From Colwellia sp. (GTDB taxonomy: Bacteria; Pseudomonadota; Gammaproteobacteria; Enterobacterales; Alteromonadaceae), in assembly GCF_013215345.1 (NCBI RefSeq), contig NZ_JABSOV010000039.1, positions 1 to 33,455 on the forward strand: 33,455 nucleotides of DNA, written 5' to 3'. The position numbers and the translations under genes were made by a program. Position 1 is the stretch's first letter, and each line of letters starts with the position of its first letter. This document shows, piece after piece, positions 1-9,701 of this stretch. The notes below the pieces were generated by a model. That model was not told where the DNA came from. It was given only the letters and a program-made list of their open reading frames with translations, and did not search any database.

Positions 1-1995
1 GTTATTTTTTAAATGTTGATATCCGGGTACTATCTGTTTCAAAGGCCCCTTTTTCGACTTCTTAATGGACAGGTATCCTCTAGGTGGTTCAATTCCATTT
101 GTGGCATTTGACACAACGGAACTGCTCTCCGATGGCATTTGTGCGGACAAAGTTGAGTTCCTGACTCCATATTCCAATACCTCTTCCCGTAAAGACTCCC
201 AATCAAGTAATAGGTCATTTGGTACTATCTCATCAACATCTTTCTTATATGTATCAATGGGCAATATACCTTGGCTTAGGCGAGTTTCATGAAATTTAGG
301 ACAAGCACCTTGCTCTTTAGCTAATTCATTTGACGCTTTTAATAAATAAAACTGAATGGCTTCAAAGGTACGATGGGTTAAGTTATTCGCGCTGCCATTT
401 GAATAATAAAGACCATTTTTCGCTAGGTAATAAGCATAATTAATAACACCTATACCAAGAGTTCTTCTTGCCATGCTGGCACTTTTTGCAGCAGCAAGGG
501 GATAATCTTGATAATCTAATAAACAATCTAAGGCGCGAACGGCTAGATCAGCTAAACCCTCTAACTCATCTAATGAATCGATAACGCCTAAGTTAAATGC
601 TGACAGTGTACAAAGTGCTACTTCACCATTTTCATCGTTAATGTCATTCATTGGTTTAGTAGGTAAGGCAATTTCTAAACACAAGTTACTTTGACGAATA
701 GCGGCTTTACTTGGCTCAAACGGACTATGAGTATTACAGTGATCGACGTTTTGCAAATATATACGACCCGTGCTGGCACGTTCTTGAGCAAACAAGGTAA
801 ATAACTCTATTGCTTTAATACGTTTTTTACGAATCGAGTCATCGTTCTCATATTGCACATATAAGCGATCAAATTTTTCTTGGTCTTCAAAGAAAGCATC
901 GTATAGTCCAGGAACATCACTTGGGCTAAATAGGGTAATATGGCCACCTTTAATTAAGCGTTGGTACATCAGCTTATTAAATTGCACACCATAGTCTAAA
1001 TGGCGAACACGGTTTTCTTCTACACCACGGTTATTTTTAAGTACCAGTAAACTTTCAACTTCCAAGTGCCACAAAGGATAAAACAATGTAGCTGCACCAC
1101 CACGTACACCACCTTGTGAACAACTTTTTACCGCTGTTTGAAAGTGCTTGAAAAAGGGAATACAACCGGTATGAAATGCTTCACCGTTTCTAATGGTACT
1201 GCCTAATGCTCTAATTCGACCAGCATTAACACCAATACCAGCTCGTTGCGATACATATTTAACGATGGCGCTTGATGTGGCATTAATTGAGTCTAAGCTA
1301 TCACCACATTCAATCAGAACACAAGATGAGAATTGACGTGTTGGTGTACGAACACCAGCCATAATCGGTGTTGGCAATGAAATTTTAAAACTTGAAATAG
1401 CGTGGTAAAAATCTTCTACATAACGCAAGCGGGTCTTGCTTGGGTATTTAGCAAACAAACAGGCAGCAACTAAAATATAAAGAAATTGAGCACTCTCATA
1501 TATTTCACCGGTAACTCTATTTTGAACTAGATACTTACCTTCAAGTTGTTTAACTGCCGCATAGCTAAAGTTAAGGTCACGAGTGTGATCCATAAAGCTT
1601 GCCATATGCTCAAAGTCATCTTGACTATAATCAGCTAATAAGTGCTGATCATATTTACCCGCTTCAACTAACTTAACTACGTGATCATAAAGGGCTGGCG
1701 GCTCAAATTGACCGTAGGCTTTTTTACGTAAATGGAACACAGCTAAGCGAGCAGATAAATACTGGTAATCTGGCGTTTCTTCAGAGATCAAGTCAGCAGC
1801 CGATTTAATAATAGTCTCATGAATATCGGCAGTTTTGATTCCGTCATAAAACTGAATGTGAGACTTTAATTCTACTTGAGATACGGAGACATTTTCTAAC
1901 CCTGCTGCTGCCCAAGCGATAACACGGTGAATTTTTTCTAAATCAATGGCTTCTTTCTCACCATTTCGTTTAGTTACAAAGAGGTTGTTATTCAT
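1..1995 (-). CDS. nrdA: Ribonucleoside-diphosphate reductase class Ia, alpha subunit (3' end outside window)
   Basis: Large subunit of aerobic class Ia ribonucleotide reductase, which reduces NDPs to dNDPs with the radical-bearing NrdB. Translating the minus strand from the ATG at 1995 gives 665 uninterrupted residues running off the window edge. The usual length is about 760, so roughly the last 95 residues, with the radical-transfer tyrosines and the C-terminal redox cysteines, are missing. Visible are an N-terminal ATP-cone (VTKRNGEKEAIDL, about residues 7-95), the first active-site cysteine in FSSCVLIE (near 225), CLE in SNLCLEIALPT (Cys and Glu near 439-441) and the partner cysteine in ALCTLSAFNLG (near 462). 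The open end is only the window boundary. The upstream region carries NrdR-like boxes. nrdB presumably follows off the window. Confidence 0.97.
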   Translation of the reverse strand, partial: MNNNLFVTKRNGEKEAIDLEKIHRVIAWAAAGLENVSVSQVELKSHIQFYDGIKTADIHETIIKSAADLISEETPDYQYLSARLAVFHLRKKAYGQFEPPALYDHVVKLVEAGKYDQHLLADYSQDDFEHMASFMDHTRDLNFSYAAVKQLEGKYLVQNRVTGEIYESAQFLYILVAACLFAKYPSKTRLRYVEDFYHAISSFKISLPTPIMAGVRTPTRQFSSCVLIECGDSLDSINATSSAIVKYVSQRAGIGVNAGRIRALGSTIRNGEAFHTGCIPFFKHFQTAVKSCSQGGVRGGAATLFYPLWHLEVESLLVLKNNRGVEENRVRHLDYGVQFNKLMYQRLIKGGHITLFSPSDVPGLYDAFFEDQEKFDRLYVQYENDDSIRKKRIKAIELFTLFAQERASTGRIYLQNVDHCNTHSPFEPSKAAIRQSNLCLEIALPTKPMNDINDENGEVALCTLSAFNLGVIDSLDELEGLADLAVRALDCLLDYQDYPLAAAKSASMARRTLGIGVINYAYYLAKNGLYYSNGSANNLTHRTFEAIQFYLLKASNELAKEQGACPKFHETRLSQGILPIDTYKKDVDEIVPNDLLLDWESLREEVLEYGVRNSTLSAQMPSESSSVVSNATNGIEPPRGYLSIKKSKKGPLKQIVPGYQHLKNN

Positions 1996-2035
1996 GTAAT
2001 TCCTGCAAAGAGATTATTGTTATTGTTTATTTATC

Positions 2036-2078
2036 GTCCCTAATAAAAAGGGTCTAAAACTTCCCTAATAAAAAAGCC
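2036..2078. repeat. Short direct repeat in the nrdA leader
   Basis: Two copies of a TCCCTAATAAAAA-type string lie about 25 bp apart, at roughly 2037-2052 and 2062-2076, in the presumed 5' untranslated region of nrdA. The first copy is bracketed by CCC and GGG and could form a weak hairpin. No known element is recognised; a local slippage duplication is the simplest reading. Confidence 0.4.
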
Positions 2079-2142
2079 CACACACGTCTTAGCAATCAGT
2101 GCCTAAAACGTAGTATTAAAAAATAACAACTGAGCATCGAAT

Positions 2143-2206
2143 GCACAATATCTAGGGTTTTTTATAATTCCAAACACAAGATAATGAGGTTTGACCACTT
2201 TTGCAA
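2143..2206 (-). promoter_or_regulatory. nrdA promoter with paired NrdR-like boxes
   Basis: On the minus strand, TTGCAA (2201-2206) and TATCTT (2178-2183) are separated by exactly 17 bp and form a plausible sigma-70 promoter for nrdA. Two 16-bp sites resemble the NrdR box (a palindrome of roughly ACACWATATATWGTGT): 2143-2158 (ACCCTAGATATTGTGC on the minus strand) and 2174-2189 (ACACAAGATAATGAGG). Their starts are 31 bp apart, about three helical turns, which is the usual arrangement of tandem NrdR boxes. The upstream box covers the -10 element and the other lies just past the expected start, so ATP/dATP-loaded NrdR would repress. Box matches were judged by eye. Confidence 0.65.
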
Positions 2207-2541
2207 GCGATAAAATAAGTTGATCTTTACCTTTTTAATGACCCGAAATCTAGGGTTAGTGTTGACTAACCTAGCAAGACTTTTTCATTTTGGAATTTGC
2301 TAAAAGCAACGATTATTTTCGTTATTTTACTCTCAACTGAATTATATAAATTATTTTTAATGAAAATCTATACTCGCTATAGTGATTTAATCTAAGATGA
2401 AAAAAAACCATTTATTACAATTGCTTAGCGGTAATATGGTAGGGTAGTTTAATGTTTGAACAACTTGGCTATTAATACAACACTCTTATTCCTCAACTTG
2501 AGCATACAAAATGTTAACTGGATATGATTTTGTGCTAACAA
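2207..2541. other. ubiG-nrdA intergenic region, upstream part
   Basis: No gene is seen here. A third NrdR-like palindrome lies at 2241-2256 (ACCCGAAATCTAGGGT), with good internal symmetry, but 67 bp from the nearest of the paired boxes, which is off the usual spacing. A 7-bp inverted repeat (2506-2512 with 2527-2533) follows the ubiG stop on the minus strand and might be a weak terminator. The rest is AT-rich without convincing signals. Confidence 0.4.
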
Positions 2542-3282
2542 TTAAAGCTTACGACAACATAAGATATAATTAACATCAAGAGAGTCTATTAACTTGTGAT
2601 TTTCTGTCAGCGGGTTGAAGTGAATACCACTGGCATCAATGCACTTTAATTCATGAGACTCAGCCCAGCCAATGAGTTGTGAAGGGCGAATAAACTTATC
2701 ATGATCATGGGTACCGTCAGGGACGAGTTTGAAGATTTTTTCTGCTGCTACTATGGCCAGCAAGTAAGATTTGATATTTTTATTAAGGGTGGAAAAGAAT
2801 ACCAAACCACCCGATTTAACTAATGCAGCACACGCTTGAATGACAGATTCAGGGTCTGGTACATGTTCCAGCATTTCCATGCAGGTAACCACATCAAAAT
2901 GGCCAGTAGATTCTAGCGCTTTCTCTTCTGCGGTAATTTTCTGGTAATTAATAGCTAAGCCTGTTTCTAACGCGTGTAGTTTAGCAACATTTAAGGGTTC
3001 AGTACCCATATCTATACCCGTTACCTCAGCGCCTAACTTTGCTAATGATTCAGATAATATGCCACCACCACAGCCTACATCTATTACTTGCTTATCAAAT
3101 ACACCATTATTTGAATGAGTGTCGATATCTTGCTGGGCAATATGTTGACATATAAATTGCACTCTTAATGGGTTGATTTGATGTAACGGTTTAAAGTCAC
3201 CACTGAGATCCCACCACTGGCTGGCAATTTTTTCAAATTTTTCGATTTCTTTTTCATTTACGTTAAGAGATTTGGCTGACAT
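2542..3282 (-). CDS. ubiG: Ubiquinone biosynthesis O-methyltransferase UbiG
   Basis: SAM-dependent methyltransferase that performs both O-methylations of the ubiquinone head group (2-polyprenyl-6-hydroxyphenol and 3-demethylubiquinol). The 246 residues match the family's usual size of about 240. The class I SAM site is clear: [13 protein letters not shown] at residues 66-78, the acidic strand end in VTGIDMG, and the post motif [14 protein letters not shown]. The N-terminus ([21 protein letters not shown]) is typical and supports the ATG at 3282. It is divergent from gyrA, as in enterobacteria, where ubiG also adjoins gyrA with nrdAB close by, so this is ancestral gene order. Nothing is missing. 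Confidence 0.97.
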   Translation of the reverse strand: MSAKSLNVNEKEIEKFEKIASQWWDLSGDFKPLHQINPLRVQFICQHIAQQDIDTHSNNGVFDKQVIDVGCGGGILSESLAKLGAEVTGIDMGTEPLNVAKLHALETGLAINYQKITAEEKALESTGHFDVVTCMEMLEHVPDPESVIQACAALVKSGGLVFFSTLNKNIKSYLLAIVAAEKIFKLVPDGTHDHDKFIRPSQLIGWAESHELKCIDASGIHFNPLTENHKLIDSLDVNYILCCRKL

Positions 3283-3596
3283 ATCTTTTTATACTTAAAG
3301 TTAATTATCAATGATTAGATTCTAAACGAAAGTTATTTTTAAACAAAGGGTATAGATCAAATTGAGGCTTATTCGGTGCTTTTTTAAGCGGTTCATTACC
3401 CCTAAAAAAAGCTTTAAATAAAGCGGTATGGCATCAAACATTTTAATGCTAGTATGCTGCGTTGATCACTATTATTAGTATCTATTAGATAACAATAAAA
3501 ATCTTTAAAATACCGTTTATACAATACTAGAAAGTAGCCTTGCTATATGAGTAGTATTGTTAAGCAAAAGAATTAGTTAAGGGATACCATCGATTT
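3283..3596. promoter_or_regulatory. Divergent ubiG / gyrA promoter region
   Basis: This 314-bp AT-rich spacer lies between the divergent ubiG and gyrA start codons and must hold both promoters. A Shine-Dalgarno-like AAGGGA sits 10-15 bases before the gyrA ATG. TTGATC with a TAGATA about 18 bp downstream (around 3463-3492) is a possible gyrA promoter, but weak. No small gene or strong hairpin is seen. Confidence 0.4.
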
Positions 3597-6311
3597 ATGT
3601 CCGATCTGGCCAAACAAATAGTTCCAGTAAATATTGAAGATGAACTAAAAACCTCCTATTTAGATTATGCTATGAGCGTAATAGTTGGGCGTGCATTGCC
3701 TGATGTTCGTGATGGTTTAAAGCCTGTACATCGTAGGGTTTTATTTGCCATGGATGTCTTAGGCAATGATTGGAACAAAGCCTACAAGAAATCAGCCCGT
3801 GTGGTTGGTGATGTAATCGGTAAATATCACCCCCATGGTGATACAGCTGTTTACGATACCATCGTTCGTATGGCGCAACCATTCTCATTACGTTACATGC
3901 TGATAGACGGCCAGGGTAACTTTGGTTCTGTTGATGGTGATAGTGCAGCCGCAATGCGTTATACCGAAATTCGCATGTCTAAAATTGCCCATTCTATTCT
4001 CGCCGATTTAGATAAAGAAACCGTTGATTTTGTGCCTAACTATGATGGTACAGAACATATTCCAGTCGTTATGCCAACGCGTGTACCTAACTTATTAGTG
4101 AATGGTACCTCGGGTATTGCTGTTGGTATGGCAACGAATATTCCTCCGCATAATTTAACTGAAGTCATTAATGCTTGTTTAGCGCTTATTGAAAACAGTG
4201 AATTAACGTTTGAAGAAATATTAGAACATATCCCAGGACCTGACTTTCCAACAGCAGGTATTATTAGCGGTCGTGCAGGTATTGAAGAAGCGTACCGAAC
4301 GGGTCGCGGTAAAATAAAAATTCGTGCACGTGCAAGTATCGATGTACATGAAACCACGGGTAAAGAAACAATAATAGTCCACGAACTACCTTATCAAGTA
4401 AACAAAGCACGTTTAATTGAAAAAATGGCTGAGCTTGTTAAAGACAAACGTCTTGAAGGTATTTCTGCGCTACGTGATGAGTCTGATAAAGATGGCATGC
4501 GTATGGTTATTGAGATCAAGCGCGGTGAAGTGGGTGAAGTTGTTTTAAATAACTTATACAAACTGACGCAAATGCAGGTTTCTTTTGGTTTAAATATGGT
4601 GGCATTAACCAATGGCCAACCTAAAATATTTAATATCAAAGAGATGTTAGAAGCTTTTGTATTACATCGCCGTGAGGTTGTAACCCGCAGAACTATTTTC
4701 GAACTGAAAAAAGCACGCGAACGTGCTCATATTTTAGAAGGTTTATCGATTGCCTTAGTCAATATTGATCCGATCATTGAATTGATTAAAGCTTCGAACA
4801 ACCGAAAGGAATCAGAGGAAAAACTAATTGCTCAAGGTTGGTCATTAGGTACTGTTGCCAACATGCTTAGCGAAGCAGGTAATGATGCCGCACGTCCTGA
4901 ATGGTTAGAACCAGAGTATGGTATTCGTGATGGTTTATATTACTTAACCGCAGAGCAAGCAAAAGCCATTGTGGACTTACAGTTATACAAACTATCTGGC
5001 ATGGAACACGATAAAATTCTAAGCGAGTACAAAGCGTTATTAGACCTGATTGCCGAGTTATTGCATATCTTAGTGACGCCTGCTCGTTTAATGGAAGTTA
5101 TTTGTGAAGAGCTTATTGCTATTCGTGAAGAGTTTGGTGATGAACGCCGCACTGAAATTACTAATGCTTCCCATGATTTATCTTTAGAAGACTTAATTAC
5201 TGAAGAAGATGTTGTCGTGACCTTATCACATGAAGGTTATGTTAAATATCAAGTGTTAAGTGACTACGAAGCTCAGCGTCGTGGTGGTAAAGGTAAAGCG
5301 GCGACTAAGATGAAAGAAGAAGATTTCATCGAACGTTTATTGGTTGCTAATACTCATGACACCATATTATGTTTCTCAGACCGTGGTAAATTATACTGGT
5401 TGAAAGTGTACCAATTACCATTAGCGAGTCGTACCGCTCGTGGTCGTCCTATCGTAAATATTTTACCGCTTGAAAGTGATGAGCGCATTACGGCTATATT
5501 ACCAGTACGTGAATATGCTGATGATAAGTATATTGTTATGGCAACAGCCTCTGGTACGGTGAAGAAAACCCGTTTAGATGCATACTCTAATCAGCGTGCT
5601 AACGGCATCATAGCTTTAAACCTTCGCGACGATGACACCTTAATTGGTGTTGATATTACCGATGGCAATAACGATATTATGTTGTTCTCTGATGCCGGTA
5701 AAGTTGTCCGTTTCAATGAGAAAGTACGTGACAGTGAAACAGGTGAAATCAAGCTTGATCCAGAAACAGGCGAACAACGATGGGCATTAAAACCTATTGG
5801 TCGTACCGGTACTGGTGTTCGTGGTATGAAGCTTGACGGAGATCAAAAAGTTGTTTCGCTTATTGTCCCTAAAAATGATGGCCCTATCTTAACTATTACT
5901 GAAAATGGTTTTGGTAAGCGAACTGACTTAGCCGAATATCCGGCTAAGAGTAGAGCAACCAAAGGTGTTGTTTCTATCAAGGTTAGCGAACGGAATGGTA
6001 AAGTCGTTGGCGCGGTGCAAGTTGAAGAACTTGATGAGATCATGCTAATTACTGATAACGGTACTTTAGTACGTACTCGCGTTAATGAGGTGAGTGTTAT
6101 CGGTCGTAATACTCAAGGGGTACGACTAATTCGTACTGCTGATGATGAGCATGTGGTTGCACTACAACGTATTGATGAAATTGAGGAGCCAGAACAACTT
6201 GAAGAAGTTGCAGAGGGTGACGAGGTCGTTGAAACAAGTAGTGATCATAATCCCGAGCATAGTGCGCAACAGGATGATGCTGATAGCACACGAGACGACA
6301 CTCAAGAGTAG
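3597..6311 (+). CDS. gyrA: DNA gyrase subunit A
   Basis: Breakage-reunion subunit of DNA gyrase; with GyrB it introduces negative supercoils. The 904 residues are slightly longer than E. coli GyrA (875). The N-terminus aligns with E. coli without gaps, so residue numbers carry over. The catalytic tyrosine is Tyr122 in AAMRYTEIR, and the quinolone-resistance region reads [11 protein letters not shown] with Thr at 83 and Asp at 87. The GyrA-box QRRGGKGK, needed for DNA wrapping, begins the C-terminal pinwheel. About 20-25 extra residues sit in the pinwheel after KVVRF ([17 protein letters not shown]), an insertion known in vibrios and relatives. The tail is strongly acidic. It is followed by its own terminator and appears monocistronic. 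Confidence 0.98.
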   Translation: MSDLAKQIVPVNIEDELKTSYLDYAMSVIVGRALPDVRDGLKPVHRRVLFAMDVLGNDWNKAYKKSARVVGDVIGKYHPHGDTAVYDTIVRMAQPFSLRYMLIDGQGNFGSVDGDSAAAMRYTEIRMSKIAHSILADLDKETVDFVPNYDGTEHIPVVMPTRVPNLLVNGTSGIAVGMATNIPPHNLTEVINACLALIENSELTFEEILEHIPGPDFPTAGIISGRAGIEEAYRTGRGKIKIRARASIDVHETTGKETIIVHELPYQVNKARLIEKMAELVKDKRLEGISALRDESDKDGMRMVIEIKRGEVGEVVLNNLYKLTQMQVSFGLNMVALTNGQPKIFNIKEMLEAFVLHRREVVTRRTIFELKKARERAHILEGLSIALVNIDPIIELIKASNNRKESEEKLIAQGWSLGTVANMLSEAGNDAARPEWLEPEYGIRDGLYYLTAEQAKAIVDLQLYKLSGMEHDKILSEYKALLDLIAELLHILVTPARLMEVICEELIAIREEFGDERRTEITNASHDLSLEDLITEEDVVVTLSHEGYVKYQVLSDYEAQRRGGKGKAATKMKEEDFIERLLVANTHDTILCFSDRGKLYWLKVYQLPLASRTARGRPIVNILPLESDERITAILPVREYADDKYIVMATASGTVKKTRLDAYSNQRANGIIALNLRDDDTLIGVDITDGNNDIMLFSDAGKVVRFNEKVRDSETGEIKLDPETGEQRWALKPIGRTGTGVRGMKLDGDQKVVSLIVPKNDGPILTITENGFGKRTDLAEYPAKSRATKGVVSIKVSERNGKVVGAVQVEELDEIMLITDNGTLVRTRVNEVSVIGRNTQGVRLIRTADDEHVVALQRIDEIEEPEQLEEVAEGDEVVETSSDHNPEHSAQQDDADSTRDDTQE

Positions 6312-6333
6312 TTGTTGAAGTAATACTTAAAAG

Positions 6334-6356
6334 GGCGGCTAATAACCGCCTTTTTT
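6334..6356 (+). terminator. Rho-independent terminator of gyrA
   Basis: A GGCGG/CCGCC stem (6334-6338 with 6346-6350) with a 7-nt loop is followed by six T residues, 22 bp after the gyrA stop codon. Confidence 0.85.
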
Positions 6357-6415
6357 AATGTGATTTTATTAATAAAAATAGTATTTAAATAGTAGTTAAG
6401 AGATTAGGAAGGATT

Positions 6416-7501
6416 ATGTCTGAAGTTTTTAATTTTTGCGCTGGCCCGGCGATGTTACCGACAGCGGTAATGGCAAAAGCACAACAAGAGTTTACTAATT
6501 GGCAAGATACAGGAAGCTCTGTGATGGAGCTTAGTCACCGCAGTGGTATCTACATGGCCATGGCTAAAAAAGCAGAAACAGACTTACGTGAGCTAATGTC
6601 TATTCCTGATAATTATCAAGTACTGTTTTGTCATGGCGGCGGACGAGGACAATTTTCTGCTGTCCCGCTTAACTTATTACCTCAGGGTAAGTCTGCTGAT
6701 TACATTGTCTCTGGCTCTTGGTCAAAAGCTGCTGTTGCTGAAGCAAAAAACTTTGGTGACGTAAATGTTATTAACATTAATCAAGACACAAATGGTAACT
6801 CCAGCCTTTTAGCTAGTTCAGATTGGCCACTCAACCCTGATGCCGCTTATGTACATTATTGTCCAAATGAAACGGTTAATGGTCTAGAAATAAATACCAT
6901 TCCAGAAACCAATGGCGTGCCTATAGTTGCTGATATGTCTTCTACTATTTTATCCCATGAAATAGATGTTAGTAAATTTGGCTTGATCTACGCGGGTGCA
7001 CAAAAAAATATTGGTCCGTCTGGTTTAACCATTGTTATTGTTCGAGAAGACTTACTTGGTCATGCTCAAGTCGCCACGCCTTGTATTATGAATTATAAAA
7101 CCGCTGCAGATAATGACTCTATGTATAACACCCCGCCAACGTATGCTTGGTATCTTGCCGGTCTAGTCTTTGAGTGGCTCAAAGATTTAGGCGGTGTTAA
7201 GGAAATTGCTAAAGTAAATCAGGTGAAAGCTGAGCTACTATATCAAGCGATTGATAATAGCGAACTATACCTTAATCACATTGAAAGTCAGTATCGTAGT
7301 AAAATGAATATTCCTTTTTGGTTAAAAGATGACAGCTTAAATGAGAAGTTTTTAACTGAATCTGAAGCTGCGGGTTTAACGGCACTTAAAGGCCATAGAA
7401 TTGTTGGTGGTATGCGTGCAAGTATATATAACGCTATGCCACTTGCAGGTGTACAAGCACTCATTGAGTTTATGCAACAATTTGAAAAGAGGAATCGGTA
7501 A
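6416..7501 (+). CDS. serC: Phosphoserine aminotransferase
   Basis: PLP-dependent class V aminotransferase that converts 3-phosphohydroxypyruvate plus glutamate to O-phosphoserine in serine synthesis; it also acts in pyridoxal phosphate synthesis on the 4-phosphoerythronate branch. Its 361 residues compare with 362 in E. coli. It begins [10 protein letters not shown] and contains [10 protein letters not shown]. The PLP-binding lysine is Lys197 in [11 protein letters not shown]. The ATG at 6416 is preceded by AGGAAGG at good spacing. It ends one base before the aroA GTG start, so the two are almost certainly co-translated, as in enterobacterial serC-aroA operons. Confidence 0.97.
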   Translation: MSEVFNFCAGPAMLPTAVMAKAQQEFTNWQDTGSSVMELSHRSGIYMAMAKKAETDLRELMSIPDNYQVLFCHGGGRGQFSAVPLNLLPQGKSADYIVSGSWSKAAVAEAKNFGDVNVININQDTNGNSSLLASSDWPLNPDAAYVHYCPNETVNGLEINTIPETNGVPIVADMSSTILSHEIDVSKFGLIYAGAQKNIGPSGLTIVIVREDLLGHAQVATPCIMNYKTAADNDSMYNTPPTYAWYLAGLVFEWLKDLGGVKEIAKVNQVKAELLYQAIDNSELYLNHIESQYRSKMNIPFWLKDDSLNEKFLTESEAAGLTALKGHRIVGGMRASIYNAMPLAGVQALIEFMQQFEKRNR

Positions 7502-7502
7502 A

Positions 7503-8783
7503 GTGGAGCAATTAACCTTAAATCCAATAAATAAAATTAATGGCGAGATTTTTTTACCTGGCTCTAAGAGTTTATCTAATCGCGCATTGTTAATCGCGGC
7601 ATTAGCTAAAGGTAAAACTAAAATCACTAATTTATTAGTGAGTGATGACATTAACTATATGCTAAATGCCTTAAAAAGCCTTGGTGTTGAATATGCGTTA
7701 AGTGATTGTGGCACAGAATGTACTGTTGTTGGCAATAATGGTTTTTTTAAAACTAAAGAGCCGTTGGAGCTATACTTAGGTAATGCAGGTACTGCGATGC
7801 GCCCATTGTGCGCTGCACTGGCGGCGAGTGAAGGTGAATTCATCTTAACTGGCGAAGAAAGAATGAAAGAGCGCCCAATAGGTCATTTAGTTGATGCCTT
7901 AGCGCAGCTTGGCAGCGATATAGAATACTTGGAAAACAAAGATTACCCACCGCTAAGAATTAAAGGAAAAGCGTTAACTGGCAATACTGTGACTATTGAT
8001 GGTTCTATCTCGAGTCAGTTTTTAACTTCCATATTAATAATTGCCCCTTTGTTAACTACAGATACCAATATTGAAATTGAAGGTGAATTAGTCTCAAAGC
8101 CTTATATTGATATCACCCTTGATATTATGCATAGATTTGGTATCAATGTTCAAAATAATGATTATACGTCCTTTACCGTTAGCGGTAACCAGTCATACCA
8201 AGCGCTAGAAAAATATATGGTGGAGGGTGATGCATCATCTGCATCATACTTTTTAGCCGCTGGTGCTATTAAAGGTGGCGAAATTACCGTGCATGGAGTG
8301 GGTAAGTTGAGTGTTCAAGGAGATAAACACTTTGCTGATGTGCTTGAAAAAATGGGTGCTGATGTTCATTGGAAGGATGAGTCCATTACTGTTGTGGGTA
8401 AGCCGTTGACTGCGGTTGATATGGACATGAATCATATCCCTGATGCAGCAATGACTATTGCAACTACGGCTCTATTTGCTACGGGTACAACGACCATTCG
8501 AAATATCTATAACTGGCGAGTTAAAGAAACTGATCGACTATTCGCCATGGCTACTGAACTAAGAAAGGTTGGAGCAGAAGTTGTTGAAGGTGAAGATTAT
8601 ATTTCAATTACGCCACCAAAAGCACTGAAACATGCAGAAATTGATACCTATAACGATCATAGAATAGCGATGTGTTTCTCTCTTGTTGCTTTAAGTGATA
8701 CAGCGGTGACAATTAACGACCCTAAATGTACGGCTAAAACATTTCCTGATTATTTTGAGAAGTTAGCCCAAGTCTCTTGCTAA
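7503..8783 (+). CDS. aroA: 3-phosphoshikimate 1-carboxyvinyltransferase (EPSP synthase, class I)
   Basis: Sixth step of the shikimate pathway: phosphoenolpyruvate plus shikimate-3-phosphate gives EPSP. I place the start at the GTG at 7503, not at an in-frame ATG 102 bases upstream inside serC. It gives an N-terminus ([20 protein letters not shown]) matching the family start, a 426-residue protein (E. coli 427), a GAGG ribosome-binding site at the serC 3' end and a 1-bp gap to the serC stop. Family motifs are present in order: [53 protein letters not shown] and [10 protein letters not shown]. The NAGTAMRP loop is that of glyphosate-sensitive class I enzymes. Confidence 0.96.
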   Translation: MEQLTLNPINKINGEIFLPGSKSLSNRALLIAALAKGKTKITNLLVSDDINYMLNALKSLGVEYALSDCGTECTVVGNNGFFKTKEPLELYLGNAGTAMRPLCAALAASEGEFILTGEERMKERPIGHLVDALAQLGSDIEYLENKDYPPLRIKGKALTGNTVTIDGSISSQFLTSILIIAPLLTTDTNIEIEGELVSKPYIDITLDIMHRFGINVQNNDYTSFTVSGNQSYQALEKYMVEGDASSASYFLAAGAIKGGEITVHGVGKLSVQGDKHFADVLEKMGADVHWKDESITVVGKPLTAVDMDMNHIPDAAMTIATTALFATGTTTIRNIYNWRVKETDRLFAMATELRKVGAEVVEGEDYISITPPKALKHAEIDTYNDHRIAMCFSLVALSDTAVTINDPKCTAKTFPDYFEKLAQVSC

Positions 8784-8831
8784 TAATTGTAAAGAATAAT
8801 GTTTTTACGCGATTTTACGCTATAAATCCCG

Positions 8832-8837
8832 TATAAT
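8832..8837 (+). promoter_or_regulatory. Putative -10 element upstream of cmk
   Basis: A perfect TATAAT lies 32 bp before the cmk ATG, in the 86-bp aroA-cmk gap. No good -35 hexamer is seen 16-18 bp upstream, so this is a candidate promoter for cmk-rpsA only. The aroA transcript may also read through, as no terminator is visible here. Confidence 0.4.
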
Positions 8838-8869
8838 TTCGCCGATTTTCGATGTTAGGATAAAAATTT

Positions 8870-9550
8870 ATGCAGGAAAGCACTCCAGTAATTACTATAG
8901 ACGGCCCAAGTGGCGCTGGTAAAGGAACCGTTGCTAGGATAGTCGCGGATCAGTTAGGTTGGCATTTGCTAGATAGCGGTGCTATTTATCGCGTGCTAGC
9001 GGTGGCAATTCAGCACCATCAGCTTTCATTAGATGATGAAGAGCCGCTTGTCCCTATGGCCGCTCATTTAGACGTGCAATTTGAAATTAATAGTCAAGGT
9101 GAAGCGAAAGTTATTTTAGAAGGCGAGAACGTTACCGATATCATCCGTACGGAAGAAATTGGTGAGTTAGCTTCAAAAGTAGCCGCATTTCCACGAGTTA
9201 GAGAAGCCTTATTACGTAGACAACGCGCATTCAGTGTCAGTCCTGGTTTAATTGCTGATGGTCGAGACATGGGCACTGTTGTTTTCCCGCAAGCCGAAGT
9301 AAAAATATTTTTAACTGCCAGCGCAGAAGAACGCGCACAAAGAAGGTTTAATCAGTTGAAAGAAAAGGGGATAGATGTTAATATCGGTCGCCTTTTGAAT
9401 GACATACGTCAACGAGATGAGCGAGATCAAAACCGCAAGGTAGCTCCACTTATTCCGGCAGAGGGTGCGTTAACTATTGATTCTACTGAGCTTTCCATTA
9501 CGGAAGTGGTCAATGAAATCCTTATGTTTGCCAATGGCAAGTTAACGTAA
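8870..9550 (+). CDS. cmk: Cytidylate kinase
   Basis: Phosphorylates CMP and dCMP to the diphosphates using ATP, in the cytoplasm. The 226 residues equal the typical bacterial length (E. coli 227). The P-loop is GPSGAGKGT at residues 12-20. The nucleotide-binding [11 protein letters not shown] and the substrate/lid region ([28 protein letters not shown]) are intact. A TAGGA ribosome-binding site precedes the ATG. It lies between aroA and rpsA, the conserved gammaproteobacterial order. Confidence 0.97.
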   Translation: MQESTPVITIDGPSGAGKGTVARIVADQLGWHLLDSGAIYRVLAVAIQHHQLSLDDEEPLVPMAAHLDVQFEINSQGEAKVILEGENVTDIIRTEEIGELASKVAAFPRVREALLRRQRAFSVSPGLIADGRDMGTVVFPQAEVKIFLTASAEERAQRRFNQLKEKGIDVNIGRLLNDIRQRDERDQNRKVAPLIPAEGALTIDSTELSITEVVNEILMFANGKLT

Positions 9551-9559
9551 AACAACCAG

Positions 9560-9643
9560 CTTTAAGTTAGCTAAATTATTAATAGCTGCTAGCCTTAAAG
9601 AACTTTTATTTGAAAGCCTACTGTATGGATGCACTGGGCATAC
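9560..9643 (+). promoter_or_regulatory. Structured rpsA leader (hairpins in the translation initiation region)
   Basis: The cmk-rpsA gap can form at least two hairpins. CTTTAAG at 9560-9566 pairs with CTTAAAG at 9594-9600, extended inward by TAGC/GCTA-type pairs. GTATG at 9623-9627 pairs with CATAC at 9639-9643. AT-rich single strand follows up to the start codon, and no good Shine-Dalgarno is present. E. coli rpsA is known for an SD-poor initiation region of successive hairpins through which S1 represses its own translation. The equivalence here is inferred from position and architecture. Confidence 0.5.
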
Positions 9644-9701
9644 TTAACCACCCCATGAAACATTGACGTTGACTGGATTAATAGCTGAGTTATTACAAGT
9701 T

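Noticed and set aside
65-292. 75-codon plus-strand frame at the window start
   Set aside because: It is antisense to nrdA, whose minus-strand reading is continuous and clearly conserved.
3670-3954. Minus-strand open frames inside gyrA (94, 105, 81, 70, 66 and 64 codons)
   Set aside because: They are antisense to an intact, highly conserved gene, resemble no family and lack ribosome-binding sites.
7401-7502. Upstream ATG for aroA inside serC
   Set aside because: It adds 34 unconserved residues; the GTG at 7503 has a ribosome-binding site and the family N-terminus.
9663-9701. TTG start for rpsA
   Set aside because: It adds 13 residues with no counterpart in S1; the ATG at 9702 aligns with known starts.
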